Shown here: positions 22,827 through 33,908 of the stretch, one piece after another
Layout of the letters: each line of letters begins with the position of its first letter
How positions within the stretch are numbered: position 1 is the stretch's first letter
Assembly (NCBI GenBank): GCA_001465935.1
Contig: LNKV01000013.1
Span: 558,001-622,000 of the forward strand
Origin: Clarireedia homoeocarpa
Taxonomy: Eukaryota > Ascomycota > Leotiomycetes > Helotiales > Rutstroemiaceae
DNA length: 64,000 nucleotides
Direction of reading: 5' to 3'
Program-made: the position numbers and the translations under genes
Notes under the pieces: model-generated
Seen by the model: only the letters and a program-made list of their open reading frames with translations
What the model was told of the DNA's origin: nothing
Databases searched by the model: none

Positions 22827-24060
22827 ATGGCGCAAGTTATTTCGAACTCGGGACATGATGATATGATCGTAAGTGCGTTTCTTTTTATTTCTTTTACTCT
22901 TCAGAGCTATACGTTCACAGTCAAGCGCTCTGTTTATTTTGGATAAAGAGCTTTGAAGGTCAATAACTAATTCATCTTTATCTTCGTAGCATGATGCCGC
23001 TCTGGATTACTATGGGCGCAGATTGGCAACATGCTCATCAGATAGAACTGTGAAGATTTTTGAGATAGAAGGAGAGACACATCGGTTAACAGAGACCTTG
23101 AAAGGGTATGTTGTCCATAGCAATTTTCTTATATCTCGCGCATTCTCAGACGAGCGAAGCTGCATTTTCTTACTTGGATTGTGCCCTTTCCCTCGCCTTT
23201 GAGTCCCACGCCCCCTCCTCCAATATTGCCCGTTCACTGACACCTCTTCTGCAGCCACGAAGGGGCCGTCTGGTCGATATCTTGGGCGCACCCCAAATAC
23301 GGCAACATCCTTGCCTCTGCAGGGTACGACGGAAAAGTACTCATCTACCGCGAGACCAACTCAACATGGACACGGATATACGATTTCGCACTCCACACCG
23401 CCTCTGTGAACTCTCTCTCCTGGTGTCCACATGAATCCGGCTGTTTACTTGCATGCGCATCTTCAGACGGAAATGTTTCAGTCTTAGAATTTAAAGACAA
23501 TGCTATGGACCATAAGATCTTCCACGCGCATGGAATCGGCGTCAACAGCGTATCCTGGGCCCCAAGCACGAGCCCAGGAAGCCTGGTGAGCGCGGCTGGA
23601 GGGGCTGGGGGTGTGAGAAGGTTTGTCACAGGTGGAAGTGATAATTTGCTGAGGATTTGGGGCTGGGATTCGGCAAGTCTGAGTTACAAGGTGGAGGGTG
23701 TGCCATTAACGGGCCATACCGATTGGGTTCGAGATGTGGCCTGGAGTCCTACCGTTTTACAGAAGAGTATATCCTCCCATCACCTTCTCCTTCCAAAAGT
23801 ACTTGCAGACTAACAAAATTAAAACAGGCTACATAGCGTCAGCATCACAGGACAAGACGGTGCGCATCTGGACCTCTTCCGCAGCATCCAATCCCGGCCA
23901 GTGGGAATGCAAAGTCTTGCAATTCGAACGAGAGGTGTGGCGCGTATCGTGGAGTTTGAGCGGGAATGTCTTGGCAGTTAGCGGGGGTGATAACAAAGTA
24001 TCCTTGTGGAAGGAGAATTTGAGGGGACAGTGGGAGTGCGTTAAGAATATTGAGGAGTAG
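22827..24060 (+). CDS. SEC13: COPII coat / nuclear pore / SEA complex WD40 protein
   Basis: Four exons, join(22827..22868,22990..23105,23255..23766,23828..24060), 300 residues, the usual Sec13 length. The N-terminus reads MAQVISNSGHDDMIHDAALD then YYGRRLATCSSDRTVKIFE. Six WD40 blades follow, each with recognisable endings (HEGAVWSISWAHPKYGNILA, ASVNSLSWCPHESGC, DWVRDVAWSP, ASASQDKTVRIW, VWRVSWSLSGNVLAVSGGD). Sec13 forms an open six-blade propeller completed by a blade from Sec31 (COPII vesicle cage) or Nup145C (nuclear pore), and also belongs to the SEA complex. The third donor is GTATAT, weaker than average, but the splice restores LQKSYIASASQD exactly. The second intron is 149 bases. Nothing unusual in the protein. 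It shares its upstream region with PEX20. Confidence 0.95.
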
Positions 24061-25630
24061 ATGACCTGTATGATGCTGAGAGAGGAGGGAGGAAAAGAGC
24101 CCTGGATTGGGAGAGTGGGTAATATGAATGCGTGGACGGTTGGCGACGAGGATGGAAGAGGGAGAAGATGAAAGACAAAGAGGAGATGCAAAAGATGAAG
24201 AGCTAGATGACCAAGACCCCAAGCGGCGTTTTCAACGGACAAAATGAATAAAGTATTTCAAACGCAGTAAGGTTTGTAAGAAACATAGAAGAGACGAGGA
24301 GAAGAGAAAAAGAGAGCAGGTGTCTTTCCGCATGATCATTTGATTTGTCATTTCCTTCATTATACATGTCCCTGAAACTCCACCATCTTTCGTTCTGTCC
24401 TGCTATATTTTCCTTCTTCTCCCACCTTTCCACTAGCCACGCGCAGAAACAGCATAAGCACAAGCACAAGCACATAGCGCCAGCAAGAGGGGGGGGGGGC
24501 GATGAAACCACCAATCAAGGTTCGCTCCTCTCTCATTCTATTTCATTCCAATTTCTTGTAATTTCGTTCTCCGATCTCTGTATCAGCCATCCTATTCCGT
24601 TCATCGACTACCCATTTTTTTCTCTCTGCACTCCTGTATGTTTCCGCTTCTGAAGGTATGTATCTCTAGAATTCTTCTTTCTCTGTCTTATTCATTCATT
24701 ATAAACTAACGCATGACCATCATCTATCCATCTATCCATCCATACGCTCGTCAAAATCAATCCTTCTCTCCCTTTCGACACACACCTCCGCCTCCGCTTG
24801 ATACCCATGCCAGATTATATCAGATCAACCAACCCAGCCAACCGAAATCAGAACAAACAAAAATCAACTCCTTTCTTACTATCACCTCAGGCCTAATGCA
24901 TATCCGTCTATGACAGTCGCATTTGCTCCTGCACCAATCCACCCTCGCCTCCAGGATGTAGCCCCTTTAGCGACCCACAATTCAACTCACTCTTCAAGAA
25001 CGCCCGATCCCGCATGCGCCAAGTCTAGCCGTGAGCGGTGATGCGGTATGAGAGCCAGACAGATAGAGCACGCCACACCACGCCAGATATATCCATTTCA
25101 TTTCATGATCACGAAAGCAGACCCCCCTTGCACCATTCACCTCCCTCAGCCCGCGCCCTTTTAACCATTCCAAAGAGGAAGCGAGAATAACGCCAAAGAC
25201 TATAGAAGTTAAGTAAAGAAAAGACTAAAAAATAGAGATTTATAAGTAAGTATATCCATAAGAAATGAATGAAGTAATGAGATCAATAAATTAACGTGTG
25301 CACCCGTGGGATGCTGCTGATCGGCATCGAATGTTGCACACCTGGAAATATATCGATGCTGTTTTTGCTTTAGGAAGAGTATGAAGCGAAGGAGAAGGGG
25401 AAATTAAAACAAAATGAACAATTGATGTCAAGTCGGGAAGATTTTCGGACGTTGTTCGAATTTGAATCCAACACTGGGCGCTGTCCGAAAACACGGTCAT
25501 ATGCATAGAGAGATTCGTTCAGGTGGTCACAAGTCGACGAGCTGGACTAGGCCCCTTGGTCATGTAGCATATATTGTGGTCTTACGTGCTCGAGGAGAGC
25601 CCTCATGAAGCCGCGACCGTCTCAAAGAGC
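24061..25630. other. Convergent intergenic region, 1.6 kb
   Basis: Between the 3' ends of SEC13 (+) and the F-box gene (-). It contains ACAAGC-type repeats near 24455-24475, a short G run at 24491-24499 and ATCC repeats near 24720-24745. The open frames are short, overlapping and without domains. No gene supported. Confidence 0.5.
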
Positions 25631-27780
25631 CTAATAACTCATCATCTTCAAGAAATGGAGCGCATCTTCACCATCCATCGGCATATCGGCCTCACTACTC
25701 TCAACATTCCAGAAGACGAACGGTCCCGAGAAGACGTCACTTCCAGCCTCAGCTGTAGCATCCCACCAACGACCGACGATGATACTTCCACCAGGTAGAA
25801 CGCAACCTTCATATGCCCAGACTTGTCCGGGGTCATAATGGCCATTATGATCCGGGAAGAACTTCATCATGGTGACGCGCTGAAAGCCGGGAATGCCGTG
25901 TTGTGTTGGGATACCATGAACGACTCCATAGAAATGCGCCTCGCGACTGTCTTGTGACGAGCCGTAAAAGTACTTCACCCCAGGACTCGGAATCTCCTTA
26001 TGCTGTTTTACTTTTCTCGATCGGGTGCTTCGCCTAGGACCATGATTTTGTTGTTCATTAACATAAACCTTCGAGAAAGGATCACTCTTGAGTATCTCTT
26101 CCCAAGCTGCCGGCCAGCTTGCTTTTCCGAATTTCTGCTCATCAAAAAAGATGGATATATCCTACAAAAGTCAGTGAATATTTCTCATCCCATAAATTTT
26201 CCAAACATCGGCTTACTTGGAATTCTCCACCATTCAACTCATCCAAATAAAGACCGCCATCTTTGCCTCCGACCAATCTCATTCTAGTTAATTCATCCCG
26301 GTCTAGATAAACTAATTTGCGTTAGCTTACCAAGACAGCATAACGAAACATAATAATCGACACTTACAGTATGCTCCCTTCCAATTACTCTCAAGTTTCT
26401 GCGTACCTTGTTGCAATCGACCAAGCCATGCCCGTGGCAGTTGATCCTGCGAGAGAGCAGCGAATGCATGCGCCAGAACCCCCTCTCCGTTTTTGGCTTT
26501 CAAATGAAACTTGAAGAAATTGGCAACATGCAAGCACCATTGGACGTTGAGGTCATTCTTCCACTGTCCTACAAAAACTGGTTGCTGTTGCGGGGCAGCA
26601 TATACCTCGAATTGGGACCAATCAAAGTGCGATACTGAGTTATTGCAATAGCGTGGATCCCAAGATATTGGTGTCAGGCACAGTTGAATAACCATAACAA
26701 GTGTATCAGGTGAGCTATCCACGGAGCAAACAGTCATCACATCCCAACACTTTTCTGTCTTCAGAATGGCATCCACGATATCGACAACGTTTCCTTTCGT
26801 TCCAGGTACATATGAAACAAAGCCCCTAATGTAATCAAGGTTGTTGCCGACCACGAGCTCATTACCGTCCGCGTTCCTGATCTTTCGAGCATTCGATTCT
26901 ATGGTCTGCTATTAGAATTTGTTCAACAGTATAGGACCATGTGGACGGACCGATGATCAGGTTCTTCAGCATATCCAAACACAACTGCTGATTACGATTG
27001 GCTATCTGGACTTCGGATCTGTTCATACTGCTCGCGTGAATCGCAAGATCGAATTTTGTGAACAGCTTTGTGATTGCACGTCTCGAAGCATATTTGTTTG
27101 CCAGCTCTGTTGGGCCGGTATTGGGGACATGGTCAAAAGTTTGGAGAAACCGTAACCGCCAAACGCTGACGGTAATCGATTGATGGCATCGTCTGCAAAC
27201 CCGAGAGTATCTCGCAACGTCCGAGTCTGTGGGTAGGAATTCAGCTATTTTCTGGTGAATCTATCTCCAACAATTAGCATGATGCTATCAATTGAGTGGA
27301 AGGGCTCTAGGTGGAATGAAGTATCTTTAGATCAGATACGAGAAGATGCCAAGCAGAATCCTTGGGAGGACTGATTGTACGATTGATTGGTGAAGATGAT
27401 CTAAAGAAGGAATATGAAAGATACTTTACCTCGATGGGCATCGAGTGAAACAAGGTTTTTGCAGTTTCAACCTCATCATCTATTTCTTCCCATTTTTCTT
27501 CGGGCTGCTGAGCAAGAACAACAATTGTGTCAGAATCGGTCGTGTCTTCATCTACTACTTCTCTTCCCTTGGTAAATGAACTCTCCCTAGAGACATGCAC
27601 GATGTCGCTCTCCACATCTTGGTCGCTCGAAAATTCGTCACTGTCAATAATATAATGCCTGCTTTTCTTGGAAGGCGAAGTCTTGAAGGAAGGATCCGCA
27701 GTCCTCTTAGAGATACCAAACATGATTTGTTCAGTCTGCCTAGGCCGTCGCGAACTATTGTTCCCCTTCGTTGCTGGCAT
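25631..27780 (-). CDS. F-box protein
   Basis: Five exons, complement(join(25631..26161,26217..26302,26368..26898,26951..27260,27430..27780)), 602 residues. The first exon is disordered and acidic (residues 1-115), with Ser/Asp-rich patches and a basic KTSPSKKSRH. Residues about 116-160 form an F-box: MPIEIHQKIAEFLPTDSDVA, then RYSRVCRRCHQSI, preceding an F-x-x-T-F helix. F-box proteins link substrates to Skp1-Cul1 ubiquitin ligases. The C-terminal part carries HYDPGQVWAYEGCVLPGGSI and VGRWWDATAEAG ... SGPFVFWNVE, a segment seen in many fungal F-box proteins and somewhat like the end of FBXO31; the substrate is unknown. The third intron uses the uncommon donor GTCCGT, chosen because it alone joins DMLKNLII to ESNARKIRN in frame. 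A competing frame at 27023-27217 was rejected because it lacks the F-box. Confidence 0.8.
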
Positions 27781-28177
27781 CTTAAAAGCGAGCGCTTGGT
27801 ATATAATTTGAGAAGTATAAGGCAGAGCAGTGAGAGGAGCACGCGTGGATCGGTAGAGCTAGGTTGAAGTCAATGATTCTGGCACAATGTCAAACATTGA
27901 ATGAACATTCAGAGTGTTCAAGGACTTACTTTCTTGTGTCCAGATGTTGGTGATAGATCGTCAGTATTTTTGGTTAGGAAAGATGAATGGTACGCTGTCT
28001 GGGATAGCTACCTAGCAGTGAATACAAGGCAATAGCTAAGAATCATGCAAGAAAAGTCGTAAGGTAAAGTTCGATGGCCAAATATCTGTGATTTACGAAA
28101 TGATGAACCAATGAGATAATATGGGCTGATGCAGGTTCTATGAATTTTCCCGAGGAATTCCTCAAAACCCTTGATAT

Positions 28178-28221
28178 GTCTTTATGAGATAGAAAGAAAG
28201 TCTTCATGAGATAGAAAGAAA
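28178..28221. repeat. Two tandem 22-bp repeats
   Basis: The unit GTCTTTATGAGATAGAAAG plus AAA occurs twice in direct succession (28178-28199 and 28200-28221), differing by one base (TTTAT versus TTCAT). Non-coding. Confidence 0.85.
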
Positions 28222-29792
28222 TACACCTAGCCTCGTCTATGGAGGGGGGGAACGAATTGATCAGCCTTACATTAAAGTGGGGTGGGCCGCTGGACCTGCA
28301 GTAGCGAGAGTTTTACTGTAGCTTTCGATTGGTCGATGAGATGCAGAAAGATAGAACTATGTGGAGAGAATCTTCGATGAGGCTCACAAGAAGAAATTAA
28401 CTTTAGTGAGGATAGCTTATCATGTTTTCGTAGAAATCAGCAGCAGCGATCAAGGAAGAGGGAGAAGTGAGCGAATTGCGAAAGAGTGAAAGGTTTAAGC
28501 CAGTTGTCGGTAGCATAAGGTCTACGGAGTACAACTATTAGTTCTGCCAACCTACTCCAACTGGTTCGCCCGAGCGTACGAATAGGAGAAGAGAGTTTAT
28601 GTGCTAACACCGATTTTGATAATATTCTCATCAAGAGAATAGTCCCTCTAAATCGTATAGCTACTTCCGGATATTTTGGGCCCAAACTATTGTAGCTTTT
28701 GACGCGGTGTAGTGATATCAGAAACATCTACAGTCGATGTGGACCAATGAAATCAGGGTGCTGAGAGAGACACAAGGGAGGTCAGTAGTCCGTCCACCAG
28801 TCCATATTGATTCTTTTGATGACGATCACTCCTCAAATGGCTGCTGACGGTGGTTCATTTCCATGCTGGAGATCGGGCTCTTTTGTATTTGAATATGTAA
28901 GAATGCTTGCCTAGAAGCTAAGATTAACAGATGGAAAGGGGCATAATCAAATGCAAAAATTAGCATCTACCTTGCAGCCGAAAGGTTGACTGCATCTGCC
29001 ATCAGATGACAAGAGGATGGACTTTTCTTTATACTTCGTACATCTTCAATCTCACAACCAAACGTGAAGCTGGGGCGTTGTAACTAATCATTTCTCTCCT
29101 CCTGGGATTTGTCCAAGCTCTTTAATGCCGAGGGTGATATCCGATAAGGTCAACTACGGAAATCCACATCAAGGAAGGGCAAGAGCAGGTGGCAGGCAGA
29201 CTACTAGACTTACCTTTCCCTTCGCCGATGTTGAGTTATGGAGAATTGCCGTAGTCCGTTTGTATGGCGCGTATCATAGGCTAACATGTAAGATTCCCTA
29301 TCTCTTGAACTTTCAATCCATCCTTTCGTATCTATCCCCCTTGTTCCTTCGGACGTCGCCGTCATCTTAACCTCCACTGACAAGGCGGAACCCTTCCCTC
29401 CTCTCATCACCCTACCTCGTTGTGCATTTCGAACCCGGACAATCCCCCAGAGCTTGCCTTGGGACAGCTCTTTAGTCTACATATACTTCGCACCCTGCCC
29501 TGCATACGTACGGAAGTACATGCATATGGTGCCAGACAGATGGGATGCCAATGCGACTTCAACATGACTATCAGAAGAGGCTTCAAGGGTCTTCTTTCTT
29601 GGGAATAGAGCATGAAACATTCCTCGACAGTTTCAAACGACGGCTTCTAACTTGGTCCTAAGCAGGTTATCTCGCATGCACCGTCCAAGCCGGATTCTCC
29701 ACTTCTCATGTTGCTTATCTCTGTACCCTGTACTCTCCTACAAAGTACCGTCATCCAGCGGGTTTACAAAGTCAAGGAAAACTCGCTTGACA

Positions 29793-29884
29793 AAGGTCGA
29801 TGAAGTAACAGCTACAAGGGCGATGAAGTAACAGCTGCAAGGTCGATGAAGTAACAACTACAAGGTCGATGAAGCAACAGCTAC
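29793..29884. repeat. Four tandem 23-bp repeats
   Basis: Unit of 23 bases beginning AAGGTCGATGAAGTAACAGC, repeated four times end to end with one to three differences per copy. It is non-coding and lies about 640 bases upstream of the MFS transporter start codon. Confidence 0.9.
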
Positions 29885-30134
29885 AAGCCTTTCCCGATTA
29901 TCGCCGGCTCGTCCGGATCTATTCGATAGTTCTAAGCCAAACCAAACTCCAATTGAGTCTTCCACCAATGAGCCGTAGAGATGGCTCGAATCTTTTCCCA
30001 GGCACAAGCAGGTTCCATCAAAACATAGTAACCTTGGTAGGGCTACGCGGCACGGCTTTACTTGGCTTGATACACCACCACACGCGCGCGCACTGTAGAT
30101 CTAGTCATTCAACCAACGATAATTCCATTATTAC

Positions 30135-30182
30135 GAGTACATAAGTATATTCCTCTCGCCCAAGGAATATACTTATGTACTC
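30135..30182. repeat. Perfect 20-bp inverted repeat with 8-base loop
   Basis: Left arm GAGTACATAAGTATATTCCT (30135-30154), loop CTCGCCCA, right arm its exact reverse complement (30163-30182). No mismatch in 20 pairs. It is AT-rich and has no T-run after the right arm. It lies about 340 bases before the MFS start codon, so it is probably in the promoter or early leader. It could form a cruciform, or an RNA hairpin if transcribed. Confidence 0.95.
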
Positions 30183-30465
30183 TATTTACCTTACATCCCT
30201 GCCTCCACCTGCAGGAATCAATCCGAGTGTGAATCTTGATCTCCTTCTTCTCTTCCCCTTCACCTTCACCTCCACCTTCACCTCCGCCTTCATGATACCC
30301 GTCAGCCAGCGACGGTAAACTAGTTGCGCCTTTTCTTTTCCCTCCCATATTCCTCGATTTCTCTTGTTTCTGCACTGCTGAAAAAAAAGTGCTTGTCAAA
30401 CTTCTCTTATCACCGAGTACTCTTCGGCACTTGATTGAGCAGCCACGCAGCCACGCAGCCAAAGG

Positions 30466-30498
<33 letters not shown>
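30466..30498 (+). repeat. Run of 33 adenines in the MFS transporter leader
   Basis: An uninterrupted A tract ends 23 bases before the start codon at 30522, directly after a short GCAGCCAC duplication. It is almost certainly in the 5' UTR or core promoter. Such a tract can exclude nucleosomes, or bind poly(A)-binding protein in the mRNA. The exact length may be unreliable because such runs are hard to sequence. Confidence 0.85.
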
Positions 30499-30501
<3 letters not shown>

Positions 30502-30521
30502 ACAATTCCCGCTCGCCTATC

Positions 30522-32362
30522 ATGGCTTCAGCCACGGACACAGCCGAGAAGAAATTCTACAACGACAATGGAGATCCAGCGAATATCGAAAAGGGCGACG
30601 TTGTACCCAGGCATGAAAATGCGCAAACCAGACATGAAGACCACACAATTGCAGTTCTTGAGCTCGTCAAAGCCAATGATGCTCACCATCCTATGCATTG
30701 GGGCGCCGTTAAACGATGGACTATTATAACTACTTACTGTTTACTGCAAACTTTCGTCGCCCTCACCAGTACCACTTATGTCTCCGCCGAATTCTTGATC
30801 AAGGAAAAGTTTGGAGGAACGACTCAGGTTGTTACTCTAGGACAGAGTATGTTCATTGTAGGAACTGCAGTTGGTCCCGCATTTTTAGGTCCTCTATCGT
30901 AAGTCTCAATGACGAATGAACGAATGTGAACGCGCGGGGTATTTCGTGCGACGATTGTACAAAACGGCAACTGACAGCGGAAATTTCCAAAGCGATATCA
31001 ATGGCCGCAAATGGATTTATGTCATTAGCATTTCTTGCTATGCCATTCTAAATTTCGTAAGTGGATATTTCCTCGGCTGGATTGCACTTGATTTTGGCTA
31101 ATAAGCATGTCGTAGGGAACCGCATATGCGCGCAACCTTCCTATGCTCATTATCTTCATGTTCCTCATCGGTACCGCTGGTTCCACAGCCCTTTCGAATG
31201 TCGCAGGTACAATTGCAGATTTGTTTGGGGATATCGATGGAGCTGGACAAGCAATGGCACTCTTCGTCATGTGTAAGACCACATCTGCCAGTTCTACAAG
31301 TACCGGAGGATGCTAACATTTCCTCATACAGCCGCCAACGTCGGCCCATCCCTTGGATCGCCAGTCGGAGAATGGATCGCAGAAAACTCTAGCATGGGTC
31401 TCAAATGGATTTTCCTCATTAACGTGATCATCGGATTCGCGTTTGCTATAGTTATGTGCTTCATACCCGAAACCCTGCCGAGATTAGTGATCGCAAGAGA
31501 AGCTGCCAAGAACCAAACAGTCGATAATCAAGAAGCTGCTATTCTTTCCAGCAAGCTTAACGTCTTGGAAGAAATGCGATTTGTCACTTCAATGACTTTC
31601 AAGATCATGTTTACCGAGCCCGTCGTCCTTTTCTTAGGTATCTATAACGGTTTTGCATACGGTATTCTGTTCTTGTACCTAGATGGAGTATTCGACGTTT
31701 TCGTCGTCAACAACGGTCTCTCGTATGCTTCGTCCTTTCCCTCCCCCAAAAACAAAACTAAATGAACCTAACAGCTACATCGGCGCCGACCTAACCTACC
31801 TCAACTTTGTTGTTGGTGTTGTAGCAATGTTCTGCTTCGTCCCTGTGCAAACATGGTTCTACGCCCGTGACCGCAAGAAGCACGGTGTCAACCGCCCCGA
31901 AGCCCGCTTCATCACATCCCTTGTCACCGTCTGGCTTTTCCCAATCACGCTGCTCTGGTTCGCCTTCACTTCTGATGGAAGTGTTTCTTTCTGGTCACCG
32001 GTTGTAGCTGGCGGTGTGCTTGGTTTTGCCGACCCATTGCTATGGTTGAGCATGCTAAATTACATTACTGGTATGCTAGTCTCTTTCCTCTAAATCCTCG
32101 TTTCCAATAATCCCACTAACACAAATGCCTAGACTCCTACCCCAACGTAGCCGGCTCCGCCATCGCGGCCTTCCTCATCCCATCTTTCGCGTTAGCAGCA
32201 GGTCTTGCCCATCTAGGTGTTCTGATGTTTGAGAACATGTCGACAAAATGGGCTATGGCTACTATTGGATTCATCAGTTTTGGGTTGTGTGCGCTGATTT
32301 ACTTCATCTACTTCTTTGGTGCGAAGGTTAGGAGTAGATCGAAGTTGGCTAGGAGTTTTTAG
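30522..32362 (+). CDS. Major facilitator superfamily transporter, drug:H+ antiporter type
   Basis: Six exons, join(30522..30898,30993..31056,31116..31272,31332..31722,31775..32070,32133..32362), 504 residues. After a charged cytosolic N-terminus of about 60 residues, hydrophobic segments consistent with 12 membrane spans run to the end. The loop after the second span reads GPLSDINGRKW, matching MFS motif A (D-x-x-GR-R/K). The second half of the fourth/fifth span has AMALFVMSANVGPSLGSPVG, like motif C of drug:H+ antiporters. IPETLPRLV follows span six, as is usual for fungal DHA1 members. Family members export drugs, toxins or metabolites across the plasma membrane; the substrate cannot be told. 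The start ATG is placed directly after an A-rich leader. No biosynthetic genes adjoin it, so this is not obviously a cluster transporter. Confidence 0.9.
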
Positions 32363-33908
32363 ATGGCCAATAAGGTGGATGAGGAAGATCCAGGGACGAA
32401 AGCTGGCGGAACGCATGGTAGTGTGACCGAGGAATGCGATCGCTGGTTGTGGGTGGCATAATTGAAGAATAGGTTGGGATAGGATGGGACTGGGCGTTCT
32501 GGATCTACAAATATTTGATTTGGCATTTTTCTCGAAAATTTTAGATGATATATTTAGTATATGCATGATTTGATGCGGATACGGATGAGGGTATGATTAT
32601 GGACAAGGGAAGGCAACAGGGAAAGGAGAAACGGGAAACGAGGGGATAGACGATTAACTAAGGTTGAGCAGAGTTGTATTAGCTAGATTTAGATGCGTGC
32701 TAGAGCATGAAATCTGGCTAGATGAGATGCGACCAAGGTGAGATAAAGTTAATACCCCTAGCTAAATGCATAGCTACAAATATAGATGCAGTTCCACTAC
32801 TGCAATATCGCGAGAAAGGGAGCATGGGAAAACCGAAGTCCAAATTCGAATACAAGACCATGTCGAAATCTCCATACACAATTATGTATGCGCTCGCACA
32901 GTAATGAAAGTGGATGTGGATAGAAATTAATAGCTGCTATATTCCAATTACAGTACTTGTATTGTATTGTAACCAGACACCCAACTCGGCGTGTTGTATG
33001 GTCTTCATCATTGATTCCTACTGTACGTACAGTACGTTAGTTAGTTAGTTAGTTAGATTGCATCGTCAGTCTAGTTGGACTCATCAACTAACTTTGCATT
33101 ACTCGCATACCATACTCGTCTGTCTGTCTGCTGGTTCTATGAGGAAGAGTGTAGATGCTAAGGAGGATGAGGAGGAGGTAAGTATCGTGGGGGCTGGGAT
33201 GGGATGGGATGGTATGGTCTTCCCGCGGCACTGGACCGGAGTGACAGATTGAACGAACGATACTGTGGTGGAGCCGCGATATCGCTGGGGATGGCGGTGT
33301 TGTTTGATGGACGGACGGACGGGTAGGGCGAGGGTCTTGTCCTCCTCTGTGAGGGTGAGAGATTCCCTCTGTTCGCTGAGAGAGAGCATGCTGATGGGAG
33401 GTTGGGTCGGGTGTTGGGTGTAAATATGAATGCGGGAGAGAATTGCTTGTAGGTAGGTATGTCGTACACGCATGCTTGAATGGGTAATGTAGTGTAGGAG
33501 AGGATCGTGGATCGTGGCGGTTGGGCTTATCGTCATCCCAAGGGAATTTGCAGGTTGCTGATGCTGGAGATGCTGGAATACTCGTAGATGAGGGGTGAGC
33601 TGGGGGCGAAGGGCGAAGAAGAAACACAGTGCTATATCTTCGGTGCTGGTGCTGATCTGGCGTCTTGGTCTAGAACGAGTGATTTATTCTCGGCCTAGTG
33701 TTATTTTGCGTAAATTATAGGGAAGTGGTTATTAGCATTGTGAATTACCAGATCGTCGACGGTGCTCTGGTATTGTAAGATAAAAATGACTTGATTGAAC
33801 TATCTAAAACTATGGGAATGGGAGCCTTTTATAGGCATCCTCAGAAGCAAACGTCGAATGAGTGTTTGTAGCAAACGGGAATGAGTGTTTGTCTTGGAAT
33901 GCAAACGG
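32363..33908. other. Convergent intergenic region, 1.5 kb, simple repeats
   Basis: Between the 3' ends of the MFS gene (+) and the Helo-like gene (-). It contains a 12-bp palindrome CTGTACGTACAG (33021-33032), five TTAG units (33037-33056), and GACG and GGGAT repeats. The 179-codon minus frame at 33088-33627 is Pro/His/Ser/Thr rich, with three overlapping frames open at once, as expected of simple sequence. I do not call a gene. Confidence 0.55.

Larger units (their letters stand above)
27781..30521. other. 2.7 kb gene-poor stretch with repeats
   Basis: Upstream of both the F-box gene (-) and the MFS transporter (+). I see no supported gene: frames at 28437-28727 (-), 29125-29370 (+) and 29407-29613 are short and lack domains. 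The stretch carries a 22-bp duplication, a 23-bp tandem repeat with four copies, a perfect 20-bp inverted repeat and a long A tract, listed separately. It may contain transposon debris too decayed to recognise, but no transposase or reverse-transcriptase motif was seen. Confidence 0.5.

Noticed and set aside
27023..27217. Alternative frame LRDTLGFADDAINRLPSAFG in the F-box gene
   Set aside because: A different acceptor (27261) gives an F-box in another frame and joins both neighbouring exons correctly.
27781..30521. Transposon in the gene-poor stretch
   Set aside because: No transposase, integrase or reverse-transcriptase motif and no long terminal or inverted repeats bounding it were found.
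33037..33056. Five TTAG units, as a possible telomere-type repeat
   Set aside because: The unit lacks the GG of the TTAGGG telomere repeat and it is a short isolated run in an internal intergenic region.
33088..33627. 179-codon minus-strand frame
   Set aside because: Composition is Pro/His/Ser/Thr-rich, three frames are open over the same DNA, and the DNA is simple repeats; no domain.
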